Position numbers and translations under genes: made by a program
Notes under the pieces: generated by a model
Seen by the model: the letters and a program-made list of their open reading frames with translations, nothing else
Told to the model about the DNA's origin: nothing
The model's database searches: none
Part shown: positions 1-6,535 of the stretch, in pieces
Layout of the letters: every line of letters begins with the position of its first letter
How positions within the stretch are numbered: position 1 is the stretch's first letter
Assembly: GCA_015066165.1 (NCBI GenBank)
Contig: SVOX01000031.1
Location: forward strand, 1 to 13,375
Direction of reading: 5' to 3'
DNA from: Oscillospiraceae bacterium
GTDB taxonomy: Bacteria; Bacillota; Clostridia; Oscillospirales; Acutalibacteraceae
Length of the DNA: 13,375 nt

Positions 1-81
1 TTTGTGCCACAACAAAACGGACCCGATATTCTTAAAATAAACGGACCCACAAGTGAACCACAACCAATAATTAACAAATAA
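1..81 (+). CDS. Possible C-terminal tail of an unidentified plus-strand gene (partial)
   Basis: Only the frame beginning at base 1 is open on the plus strand here. It reads 26 codons and stops with TAA at 79-81, eight bases before a hairpin at 89-113. The tail is rich in Pro, Gln and Asn and contains the tripeptide Asn-Gly-Pro twice, at codons 6-8 and 14-16. The underlying 10-base AAACGGACCC recurs at 15-24 and 39-48, exactly 24 bases (eight codons) apart, so the repeat is in frame. This could be the end of a repeat-bearing protein. The family cannot be recognised, and a 26-codon open frame can occur by chance. Confidence 0.3.
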   Translation, partial: FVPQQNGPDILKINGPTSEPQPIINK

Positions 82-88
82 AATTTTA

Positions 89-113
89 AGCGGTCGGCAT
101 AATGCCAACCGCT
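89..113. terminator. Hairpin between convergent ends, probable bidirectional terminator
   Basis: Arms AGCGGTCGGC (89-98) and GCCAACCGCT (104-113) pair over 10 bases with one wobble or mismatch depending on strand, around a loop of five. It lies 6 bases beyond the stop codon of the minus-strand GH32 gene and is followed on both sides by T-rich but interrupted tracts. It most likely ends the GH32 transcript and perhaps an incoming plus-strand gene. The U-tracts are weaker than at the S1 terminator. Confidence 0.6.
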
Positions 114-119
114 TTCATT

Positions 120-1223
120 TTATAATAATGCTGTATATACTTCTGCACCGCCATTTACAAAAACCTCAACAACATACCCGTCCCTAAGAATTTTCAAATC
201 ACTAACTTCCCCATTGTAAACAACCGAAGATCGACCCTTTCGTTCAATCACAAACCCATTGTCAGTACGCTTCACCGCAGGGTCCTGTTCTTTAAGCAGG
301 TGTTGCACCTCAGCTATTGGATATGCTGTAATTTTACCATCACGCAATTTGAGTTCACGCGGTATAGACATACAACCGATATCCTTTTCGGCAAAACCGT
401 TATATTCCCAGCCACTCACCCAAGAAATCAAGATATTTCTACCTGAATGATCGGTGAAAACCTGTCCTGCGTATTGATCAGGACCTTTATCAACCTCGGC
501 GCTATACTCTAATTCAAACACACCATCACTGAAACTGCCGTACATTACCGAGAAATAATGATTTTGCTCTAACGGACAAACAGAAGCTGTTAATAAAAAT
601 TTATCCTTTGCGCTCATAAAAGACGGACATTCTGCAAATTTGCACTCTGCCCACTCACTCATTATACCAAGATATTCCCATTTGTATAAATCTTGACTTT
701 TATAGAGCAACAATCTTGCCGCTTTATCTTTCGGATTCCCCGTTGCCATAACACAGTAATATGTGCCATCTATAAAACATACGGCAGGGTCACGAAAATC
801 AGGTCCGCCATCTTTGGGATAACTTTCTATTACAGGGTTTCCCGCATACTTTTCAAAATTTATTCCATCTTTTGAACAAGCAACACTTACCGTTTGTATT
901 TCTTCTTTAGAATTATTTGGTGTATATACCGAAGCATAAAACAAATACAGTGCACCATCTTTGACAATAGCTGTTCCTGACCAACAACCACCGTTATCGT
1001 AATCACAATCAGGATAAAGAGCGAGCGGAAGTTCTTCCCAATTCAAAAAATCCTTAGTTCTCGCATGTCCCCAATGCATCGGTTGTTTTCCGGGCACCTC
1101 ATAATCAGGACAATGCTGATAAAAAACATGATAATACCCCTTAAAATACACCAATCCGTTAGGATCATTTATCCACCCTTTTTGAGGTCTGTAATGATAT
1201 TTTAAATTTTGTAAATAATCCAT
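120..1223 (-). CDS. Glycoside hydrolase family 32 beta-fructosidase (sucrose/sucrose-6-phosphate hydrolase-like), compact form
   Basis: Hydrolyses a terminal beta-fructofuranosyl bond in sucrose, sucrose-6-phosphate or fructo-oligosaccharides. The exact substrate is not decidable from sequence. All three GH32 catalytic motifs are present: WINDPNG at residues 17-23 (nucleophile Asp20), RDP at 144-146 (transition-state stabiliser) and the EC motif at 198-199 (acid/base Glu198). No signal peptide is visible, so it is probably cytoplasmic, which fits a sucrose-6-phosphate hydrolase role. At 367 residues it is much shorter than the usual 450-500. The five-bladed propeller and the last strand of the C-terminal beta-sandwich (VVEVFVNGGAEVYTALL) are both there, so the missing part is internal to the sandwich domain. 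A GGGAAAG Shine-Dalgarno lies 10 bases before the ATG. The gene stands alone, divergent from the flavoprotein operon. No sugar transporter or LacI-type regulator gene lies within the window. Confidence 0.9.
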   Translation of the reverse strand: MDYLQNLKYHYRPQKGWINDPNGLVYFKGYYHVFYQHCPDYEVPGKQPMHWGHARTKDFLNWEELPLALYPDCDYDNGGCWSGTAIVKDGALYLFYASVYTPNNSKEEIQTVSVACSKDGINFEKYAGNPVIESYPKDGGPDFRDPAVCFIDGTYYCVMATGNPKDKAARLLLYKSQDLYKWEYLGIMSEWAECKFAECPSFMSAKDKFLLTASVCPLEQNHYFSVMYGSFSDGVFELEYSAEVDKGPDQYAGQVFTDHSGRNILISWVSGWEYNGFAEKDIGCMSIPRELKLRDGKITAYPIAEVQHLLKEQDPAVKRTDNGFVIERKGRSSVVYNGEVSDLKILRDGYVVEVFVNGGAEVYTALL

Positions 1224-1270
1224 AACAAGCCATCTTTCCCTGAAAAAGCTTTTTTCGATTTTATAACCTA

Positions 1271-1299
1271 ATTATACATTTACAAAAAAAGATTGTCAA
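1271..1299 (-). promoter_or_regulatory. Sigma-A-type promoter of the GH32 gene
   Basis: On the minus strand, TTGACA (1299-1294) and TATAAT (1276-1271) are separated by exactly 17 bases, a perfect match to the housekeeping consensus. Predicted transcription start is near 1264, giving a leader of about 40 bases. A promoter this strong on a catabolic gene suggests that control is by repression, possibly at the palindrome AAAAAGCTTTTT (1243-1254) in the leader. Confidence 0.85.
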
Positions 1300-1310
1300 T
1301 AAATAGTACC

Positions 1311-1339
1311 TTTACTTTTTAATAAGATTATATTATAAT
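1311..1339 (+). promoter_or_regulatory. Probable promoter of the flavoprotein-cmk-ispH/S1 operon
   Basis: TTTACT (1311-1316) and TATAAT (1334-1339) are 17 bases apart. The -10 is perfect and the -35 matches the consensus at four of six positions. Predicted start near 1346 leaves a short leader that still contains the whole Shine-Dalgarno AGGCGGTGA at 1349-1357. Confidence 0.65.
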
Positions 1340-1363
1340 AATATAGTTAGGCGGTGAGAATGT

Positions 1364-2593
1364 TTGAAAAATATCGTAATTATTGGCGCAGGTGCCGCAG
1401 GTCTTATGGCGGCAATTACTTCAGCGCAAAATAAAAATAACAACGTAATCTTGCTCGAGAAAAACGAACGTGCAGGGCGTAAACTTATGATAACGGGTAA
1501 AGGTCGATGCAATCTTTGCAACAACTGCGACCTTGATACTTTGATATCAAACATTCCCAAAAACGCCAAATTCTTGTATTCCGCCTTTTCCGCTCTAACC
1601 CCAAGCGACGTTATGAATACATTTGAAAGTTGGGGTGTGCCTTTAAAAACCGAACGTGGCAACCGTGTTTTCCCCGTATCCGACAAAGCGGTTGATATAG
1701 TTGATGCACTTGTAAAGAATGCAAAACGAAGCGGTGTTAAAACATTAAATGCCACCGCAAAAAAGATTATCACTGCCGAACAAAAGGTAATCGGTGTTAA
1801 ACTTCAAAACGGCGATATAATCCCTGCTGATAGTGTTATATTAGCCACAGGCGGTATGTCTTATCCCCTTACCGGTTCTACGGGTGACGGCTACAAAATG
1901 GCTGAAGAATTAGGCCACACTGTAACCAAACTCAAACCATCTTTAGTGCCACTTACTATTCACGAAGGTTTTTGCACTCGCCTTGCAGGGCTTTCACTTA
2001 AAAACGTGACATTAAGCGTCTTTGAAGAAGGCAAGAAAAAACCGTTATTTTCTGAAATGGGCGAAATGATTTTTACCCACTTTGGAATATCGGGTCCGCT
2101 TGTTTTATCGGCTTCATCGCATATTAGATATATGGGCAAAAAGAATTATACCGCATTTATCGATTTAAAACCCGCCCTAACTCACGAACAACTCGACAAT
2201 CGCATTTTAAGAGATTTTAGCGAAATGCAAAATAAAGATTTTGCAAATTCACTTGATAAACTCTTACCAAAATCTCTCATACCGGTTATGGTAAAATTAT
2301 CGGGAATTGAACCCAATAAAAAAGTAAACCAAATAAACCGAGAAGAAAGAACCAAACTTTGCGAAATAATAAAATCTTTGCCACTTCACATAACCGGCTT
2401 TAGACCAATAGAAGAAGCCATAATCACAAGCGGCGGAATATCTGTAAAAGAAATCGAGCCAAAAACTATGCAGTCAAAACTTGTGGAAGGTTTGTATTTC
2501 GCAGGTGAGATTATTGATATAGACGCCTACACAGGCGGATTTAATTTACAAATTGCGTTTTCTACCGGCTATATGGCAGGTAGCAACGCTTAA
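1364..2593 (+). CDS. BaiN/YhiN (HI0933)-family FAD-dependent oxidoreductase
   Basis: An FAD-binding flavoprotein of the HI0933/YhiN/BaiN family, which shares the Rossmann dinucleotide fold of glutathione-reductase-like enzymes. The N-terminus has the GAGAAG phosphate-binding loop at residues 8-13. Further family signatures are the RKLMITGKGRCNLCN block (about 40-54), ATGGMSYPLTGSTGDGY in the middle, and the C-terminal LYFAGEIIDIDAYTGGFN (about 374-391), which closes the FAD site. Length (409) is normal for the family. Physiological substrates of most members are unknown. BaiN itself was proposed to act on bile acids, but homology alone does not support bile-acid activity here. The start is TTG at 1364, six bases after AGGCGGTGA. 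The nearby ATG at 1360 is out of frame and opens only a short frame. The gene sits 12 bases upstream of cmk in an order common in Clostridia. Confidence 0.9.
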   Translation: MKNIVIIGAGAAGLMAAITSAQNKNNNVILLEKNERAGRKLMITGKGRCNLCNNCDLDTLISNIPKNAKFLYSAFSALTPSDVMNTFESWGVPLKTERGNRVFPVSDKAVDIVDALVKNAKRSGVKTLNATAKKIITAEQKVIGVKLQNGDIIPADSVILATGGMSYPLTGSTGDGYKMAEELGHTVTKLKPSLVPLTIHEGFCTRLAGLSLKNVTLSVFEEGKKKPLFSEMGEMIFTHFGISGPLVLSASSHIRYMGKKNYTAFIDLKPALTHEQLDNRILRDFSEMQNKDFANSLDKLLPKSLIPVMVKLSGIEPNKKVNQINREERTKLCEIIKSLPLHITGFRPIEEAIITSGGISVKEIEPKTMQSKLVEGLYFAGEIIDIDAYTGGFNLQIAFSTGYMAGSNA

Positions 2594-2605
2594 AGGAGAA
2601 TTATT

Positions 2606-3274
2606 ATGATTTCAGTAGCAATTGACGGTCCTGCTGGCGCAGGAAAAAGCACCCTATCACGTAAAACTGCCGAGATTTTGGGCTTTATTTACGTTGATAC
2701 AGGCGCTCTTTACAGAACTGTTGGACTTAAATTTTCACGCAAAGGAGCCGATACAACACTAAACTGTGATATCGAAGGCATATTAGCCGAAACCACAGTT
2801 GATATCCGTTTTGTTAACGGCGAACAACGTGTATTTTTAGACGGTGAAGACGTATCAGACGATATTAGAACCCCTACCGCTTCTATGATGGCTTCTGCCG
2901 TTTCGGCAAAACCGCCTGTAAGGGCATTTTTGCTTGATATGCAAAGAAAATTGGCAAGAGAAAATAACGTTGTAATGGACGGCAGAGATATTGGCACAGT
3001 GGTACTTCCAAACGCCACAGTTAAGATATATCTCACCGCTTCTGCCCAAGCCAGAGCCGAAAGAAGATATAAAGAACTTTGCGAAAAAGGCACCGAAGTT
3101 ACTTATAAAGAGGTTTACGACGATATGGTACAGCGTGATTACAACGATATGAACCGTGAAATCGCTCCTTTAAAACAAGCCGACGATGCCATTGTAGCCG
3201 ATACAACAGAATGTAATTTAGAAGAATCCTTACAACTTCTTTTGAAAATAGTAAAGGAAAACGCAAAAATATGA
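2606..3274 (+). CDS. cmk: Cytidylate kinase
   Basis: Transfers phosphate from ATP to CMP or dCMP, feeding CTP/dCTP synthesis in the cytoplasm. The P-loop GPAGAGKST is at residues 8-16, followed by DTGALYR (31-37) and the NMP-site motif DGRDIGT (125-131). The LID region with its Arg-rich AERRYKEL is near 151-158. Length (222) is typical of the bacterial CMP kinase family. A clear Shine-Dalgarno AGGAGA (2594-2599) lies 6 bases before the ATG. The gene starts 12 bases after the flavoprotein gene, and its last four bases (ATGA) overlap the start of ispH/S1, implying translational coupling. In many Clostridia a plsC acyltransferase lies between cmk and ispH; it is absent here. Confidence 0.97.
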   Translation: MISVAIDGPAGAGKSTLSRKTAEILGFIYVDTGALYRTVGLKFSRKGADTTLNCDIEGILAETTVDIRFVNGEQRVFLDGEDVSDDIRTPTASMMASAVSAKPPVRAFLLDMQRKLARENNVVMDGRDIGTVVLPNATVKIYLTASAQARAERRYKELCEKGTEVTYKEVYDDMVQRDYNDMNREIAPLKQADDAIVADTTECNLEESLQLLLKIVKENAKI

Positions 3275-5343
3275 AAATAACCTTAGCCAAAACCGCCGGC
3301 TTTTGTTTTGGGGTTAATAAAGCGGTCAACACTGTTTATGAACTTTTAACCGAAGGTAAAAAAGTTTGTACTTTAGGCCCTATTATCCACAATCCCCAGC
3401 TTGTTGAAGAATTAGCCCAAAAAGGTGTTAGAATTGTTTCTTCACCGCTTGAAGTAAAGCAAGGCGAAACATTAGTTATTCGCTCACACGGGGTTGAAAA
3501 ATCAGTCATTGACCAATGTGTAGAAACTAACACCTTTTTTGTTGATGCTACTTGCCCGTTTGTTGCAAAAATCCATAAAATAGTTTCACAGTATTCTGAC
3601 GAAGGATATATAACAATTGTTGCGGGTGACAAAAACCACCAAGAAGTAAAGGGAATAATTGGCCATACAAACGGTGAAAGTTACGTTGTAGCCAACACCG
3701 AAGAGTTGGGCAATTTACTCAAAAGTAATCCACATTTTGTGGATAAAAATGTGATATTGGTTTCACAGACAACTTTTAATGCAAAAATATGGGAAAAAGT
3801 TCAAAAATTTTTAAAAAAAGTATGTACAAATGCAAAAATTTTTGATACAATGTGTAATGCAACTTCAATGCGTCAGGAGGAAGCGCATACTTTGTCACTT
3901 TCGAGTGATGCCGTAATTGTAATAGGCGGAAGACACAGTTCAAACACCGCCAAACTTTACGACGTATGTAAAGCCAACTGCGAAAAAACATTTCTTATAG
4001 AAACAAAAGAAGAACTACCACTTTTGGAACTTAAAGGGTGTGAAAACATTGGAGTCGTTGCAGGTGCATCAACACCTGCGGGTATAATAAAGGAGGCAAT
4101 AAAAACCATGTCGGAAAATTTACAACCGAAAGACGAACAGTTAGAAGTAACTGTAGAAAAAACATTTGAAGAAATGACAGATGAGGAAGCTCTTGAAGCG
4201 TCTCTCAACAGCATGAACAGTGACCAAAAGGTAGTTGGTACTGTTATCGCCGTAAACAAAGGCGAAGTTACAGTTGATATTGGCAGAGGTGTAACAGGTT
4301 ACATAAGCGCTGCTGAATTTTCATCTGACCCTGAATTAGATCTTGAAAAAGAAGTTAAGATTGATGACCAAATCAACCTTATCATCATGAAAATAAATGA
4401 CCAGGAAGGTACCGCAATGCTTTCAAAGCGCCGTTACGACGCTATTGCAGGTTGGGATAAAATCAAAGAAGCCAAAGATTCAGGCGAAGTTCTTACCGGT
4501 TACGTTAAGGACATCATCAAAGGCGGTGTTGTGGCTTACACTAACAACATTCGTGTATTTATCCCCGCTTCTCAGGCAACCGCTTCAAGAAACGACTCTT
4601 TAGACGAATTAAAAGGCAAAGAAGTTTCTTTCCGCATTATTGAAATTGGTCGCGGCAGAAGAGCTGTTGGTTCTATCCGCAGTGTACTTCGTGACCAAAG
4701 AAAAGAAGCAGAAGATAAAGTTTGGGCAGATATCGCTGTTGGCGACCGTTTCAACGGTGTTGTTAAATCACTCACCGGCTACGGCGCATTTGTAGATATC
4801 GGCGGTGTTGACGGTATGGTTCACATTTCTGAACTTTCTTGGGCTCGTATTAAGAATCCCGCTGAAGTTGTATCTGTTGGTGATGTTATTGAAGTTTACG
4901 TAAAAGATCTTGATACTGAAAAGAGAAAAATTTCTCTTGGCTACAAAAAAGCCGAAGATAATCCTTGGACCATCTTCCAAAACAACTACAATGTTGATGA
5001 TACTGTTAAGGTTACCATCGTTAGCATGACAACCTACGGTGCATTTGCTCGTATCATCCCTGGTATTGACGGTCTTATCCACATTTCTCAAATCGCTAAC
5101 AAGCACGTCGCTAAACCCCAAGACGAACTCAAAATCGGTCAAGAAGTTGAAGCCAAAATCACTGCTGTTGACCTTGAACAAAAGCGTGTAAGTCTTTCTA
5201 TTCGTGCTTTACTTCCTGAAGAAGTTGTAGAAGAAGCAACCGAAGAAACTGTTGTTGACGCTCCAGCTGAAGAAGCAGTAGAAACTGCTAATGAAGTTGT
5301 AGAAGCACCCGCAGAAGAAGTAGTAGAAGAAACTGCTGAATAA
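3271..5343 (+). CDS. ispH: Fusion of 4-hydroxy-3-methylbut-2-enyl diphosphate reductase (IspH) and ribosomal protein S1
   Basis: Residues 1-282 are IspH, which reduces HMBPP to IPP and DMAPP in the last MEP-pathway step using a [4Fe-4S] cluster. The cluster cysteines Cys12, Cys95 and Cys195 are present, as are substrate residues His40, His73, His123, Glu125, Thr167, Ser223, Asn225 and Ser267. Residues about 318-645 hold four S1 (OB-fold) RNA-binding repeats, at roughly 318-388, 404-473, 489-558 and 575-645. A 45-residue Glu/Val/Ala-rich acidic tail follows. Such IspH-S1 fusions are known in Clostridia. The frame is continuous, with no stop at the junction. Codon use differs between halves: I count 11 ATA among 22 Ile codons up to residue 280, but only 2 ATA among roughly 38 afterwards, as expected of a highly expressed ribosomal gene. 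An internal Shine-Dalgarno and Met280 mark the junction. The start overlaps cmk by four bases. Confidence 0.96.
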   Translation: MKITLAKTAGFCFGVNKAVNTVYELLTEGKKVCTLGPIIHNPQLVEELAQKGVRIVSSPLEVKQGETLVIRSHGVEKSVIDQCVETNTFFVDATCPFVAKIHKIVSQYSDEGYITIVAGDKNHQEVKGIIGHTNGESYVVANTEELGNLLKSNPHFVDKNVILVSQTTFNAKIWEKVQKFLKKVCTNAKIFDTMCNATSMRQEEAHTLSLSSDAVIVIGGRHSSNTAKLYDVCKANCEKTFLIETKEELPLLELKGCENIGVVAGASTPAGIIKEAIKTMSENLQPKDEQLEVTVEKTFEEMTDEEALEASLNSMNSDQKVVGTVIAVNKGEVTVDIGRGVTGYISAAEFSSDPELDLEKEVKIDDQINLIIMKINDQEGTAMLSKRRYDAIAGWDKIKEAKDSGEVLTGYVKDIIKGGVVAYTNNIRVFIPASQATASRNDSLDELKGKEVSFRIIEIGRGRRAVGSIRSVLRDQRKEAEDKVWADIAVGDRFNGVVKSLTGYGAFVDIGGVDGMVHISELSWARIKNPAEVVSVGDVIEVYVKDLDTEKRKISLGYKKAEDNPWTIFQNNYNVDDTVKVTIVSMTTYGAFARIIPGIDGLIHISQIANKHVAKPQDELKIGQEVEAKITAVDLEQKRVSLSIRALLPEEVVEEATEETVVDAPAEEAVETANEVVEAPAEEVVEETAE
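4091..4110 (+). promoter_or_regulatory. Candidate internal ribosome binding site and start for free S1 protein
   Basis: AGGAGG (4091-4096) is followed after 11 bases by ATG at 4108-4110, which is codon 280 in the frame of the fusion. That is right at the end of the IspH domain and just before the linker to the first S1 repeat. It is formed by the codon pair AAG-GAG, whereas AAA and GAA dominate around it. Initiation here would yield a 411-residue S1-like protein. The spacing is somewhat long, and another AGGAGG occurs at 3875-3880 inside the IspH domain, so chance is not excluded. Confidence 0.5.
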
Positions 5344-5356
5344 TCTATAAATATTT

Positions 5357-5384
5357 AAAGCCACGGAATATCCGTGGCTTTTTT
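5357..5384 (+). terminator. Rho-independent terminator after ispH/S1
   Basis: Perfect 11-base arms AAAGCCACGGA (5357-5367) and TCCGTGGCTTT (5371-5381) enclose a three-base loop and run into six T residues (5379-5384). It begins 14 bases after the S1 stop codon and is the strongest terminator in the window. Confidence 0.93.
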
Positions 5385-5391
5385 ATATAAT

Positions 5392-5425
5392 AAATGCTGA
5401 TTTCCACTTAGGAATCAGCATTTTT
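5392..5425. terminator. Second hairpin, terminator at the convergent operon ends
   Basis: Perfect 11-base arms AAATGCTGATT (5392-5402) and AATCAGCATTT (5413-5423) surround a ten-base loop with an inner CC/GG pair. The loop carries the minus-strand stop codon (5408-5410) of the GNAT-like gene. On the plus strand five T residues follow, so it can back up the S1 terminator. On the minus strand the downstream sequence is T/A-rich and could end the long minus operon. Confidence 0.7.
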
Positions 5426-5794
5426 ATTTTTACAACCGGAGCAGCCGCTCTCATAAAGTTTTGCAATATTAAGTTTATTATCTTCTTTTAAAAAGCCCAA
5501 TGTTTTAAAAATATCAAGCGGTGATTTTTCGATAGCAACCGCTTCTTCTAAATTTCTGCTTGCCGCAATATGCAAAGTACTACGCAAAACACCGTCTAAA
5601 AGCATTAAATCGTCTTGAGGGTTAATTGCACGAATAATCATTTGAGCGCCTTTTATATCAAAAAGGCAATAACCCAAAACTTCTTCTCCGTCTTTAGCGC
5701 AAAGGCAATTAGAGAATTCATTAAACTCAAGATTTTCTTTTGTGTAAAAAAGTTTAATTTGTTTTGTATCTTCAATAGTTTTTAAAGTAATCAT
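5408..5794 (-). CDS. Small GNAT-fold-like protein with C-terminal CxxC, function unknown
   Basis: A 128-residue soluble protein. The pattern of strands (GYCLFDIKGAQMIIRAI), a helix (LMLLDGVLRSTLHIAASRNLEEAVA) and the closing IFKTLGF resembles an N-acetyltransferase (GNAT) fold. A canonical acetyl-CoA loop (Q/RxxGxG/A) is not evident, so catalysis is doubtful. The last 15 residues carry CSGC, a possible metal-binding or redox pair without a recognised partner. A Shine-Dalgarno AGGTGAAG overlaps the end of the preceding pseudouridine synthase gene, whose stop codon is only 9 bases upstream. It is therefore the last gene of the minus operon. Its stop codon lies in the loop of the terminator hairpin. 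The fold assignment is inference and no substrate can be suggested. Confidence 0.7.
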   Translation of the reverse strand: MITLKTIEDTKQIKLFYTKENLEFNEFSNCLCAKDGEEVLGYCLFDIKGAQMIIRAINPQDDLMLLDGVLRSTLHIAASRNLEEAVAIEKSPLDIFKTLGFLKEDNKLNIAKLYESGCSGCKNKNADS

Positions 5795-5803
5795 TTCTTC
5801 ACC

Positions 5804-6526
5804 TTAAGTAATGCTTGTAAGACGACGCATTTCTTTTTCGTTCAAGGGGCGCCAACTGCCTCTTGGCAACATACCAAGTTTTACACCTGCAATTTCGGTT
5901 CTCTTAAGGCGTAACACTTCAAGCCCTACCGCTTCGCACATTCTTCTTATTTGGCGGTTTCTTCCCTCTTGTATAACAAAAATAAGAACTGTTCTATCAG
6001 GTTTTCTTTCAGCCACAAAACAGTCGCAAGGCAATGTCTTTTCACCGTCTAAAACAATACCTTCTTTTAATTTAATGATTTTTTCATCGTTAGCGTCGCC
6101 TTTAACAGTTACTCTGTAAGTTTTATTCACGTGATAAGACGGATGAGTCAGGCGGTTTGAAAATTCACCGTCGTTGGTCATTAAAAGCAAACCTTCCGAG
6201 TTCATATCAAGCCGTCCCACAGGGAAAAGACGTACGGGTACATCTTTTACAAGGTCGGTAACGCACTTTCTTCCCTTTTCATCACTGGCAGTTGTAACAA
6301 AGCCACGTGGTTTGTGAAGCATTATATACATTTTTGTTGTGTTGGCAATTACAGTTTTACCCCTAACGGTAATTTTATCACGTTTTGGGTCAACCTTTGT
6401 GCCAATCGTTGCGATATGACCGTTAACCTTAACCTTGCCCATTTCAATAAGTTCTTCGGCTTTACGGCGTGATGCTACGCCGCATTCAGCCAAATGCTTT
6501 TGAAGACGTATTTTATTATCCTTCAT
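5804..6526 (-). CDS. rluB: RsuA/RluB-family rRNA pseudouridine synthase
   Basis: Isomerises a specific uridine in ribosomal RNA to pseudouridine. The N-terminal S4 RNA-binding domain is at about residues 6-53 (RLQKHLAECGVASRRKAEEL). The catalytic motif GRLDMNSEGLLLMTNDG (104-120) contains the active Asp107, and the C-terminal GRNRQIRRMCEAVGLEVLRL is characteristic of this family. Length (240) is typical of RluB/RsuA proteins of Firmicutes. Whether the target is 23S (RluB-like) or 16S (RsuA-like) cannot be fixed from sequence; RluB is favoured because the B. subtilis homologue also follows a D-Ala-D-Ala carboxypeptidase gene. AGGAGA lies six bases upstream of the ATG. The gene begins nine bases after the carboxypeptidase stop codon. 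Confidence 0.93.
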   Translation of the reverse strand: MKDNKIRLQKHLAECGVASRRKAEELIEMGKVKVNGHIATIGTKVDPKRDKITVRGKTVIANTTKMYIMLHKPRGFVTTASDEKGRKCVTDLVKDVPVRLFPVGRLDMNSEGLLLMTNDGEFSNRLTHPSYHVNKTYRVTVKGDANDEKIIKLKEGIVLDGEKTLPCDCFVAERKPDRTVLIFVIQEGRNRQIRRMCEAVGLEVLRLKRTEIAGVKLGMLPRGSWRPLNEKEMRRLTSIT

Positions 6527-6535
6527 TTTATTCTC

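Noticed and set aside
1360..1362. ATG immediately before the flavoprotein as its start
   Set aside because: It is out of frame with the flavoprotein and meets a stop after about 20 codons. TTG at 1364 has correct Shine-Dalgarno spacing and begins directly at the FAD-binding strand.
1333..1773. 146-codon antisense open frame opposite the flavoprotein N-terminus
   Set aside because: It overlaps the promoter and the conserved FAD-binding region, has no ribosome binding site of note and a low-complexity Phe/Ser-rich protein.
1364..2593. Assigning bile-acid reductase activity to the BaiN-like flavoprotein
   Set aside because: The family is widespread in bacteria that do not transform bile acids, and no bai operon genes are nearby.
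2710..3093. 127-codon antisense open frame opposite cmk
   Set aside because: Shadow of the conserved cmk coding sequence, with no family resemblance.
3875..3894. AGGAGG followed after 11 bases by an in-frame TTG inside the IspH domain, a possible second internal start
   Set aside because: A product starting there would lack most of IspH but include its last 70 residues, with no domain logic. TTG is weak and codon use does not change here. It is kept only as a caution for the junction site.
4768..5181. 137-codon open frame on the minus strand within the S1 repeats
   Set aside because: It lies wholly inside a confidently identified coding region with strong codon bias in the other direction, and its protein has no recognisable domain.
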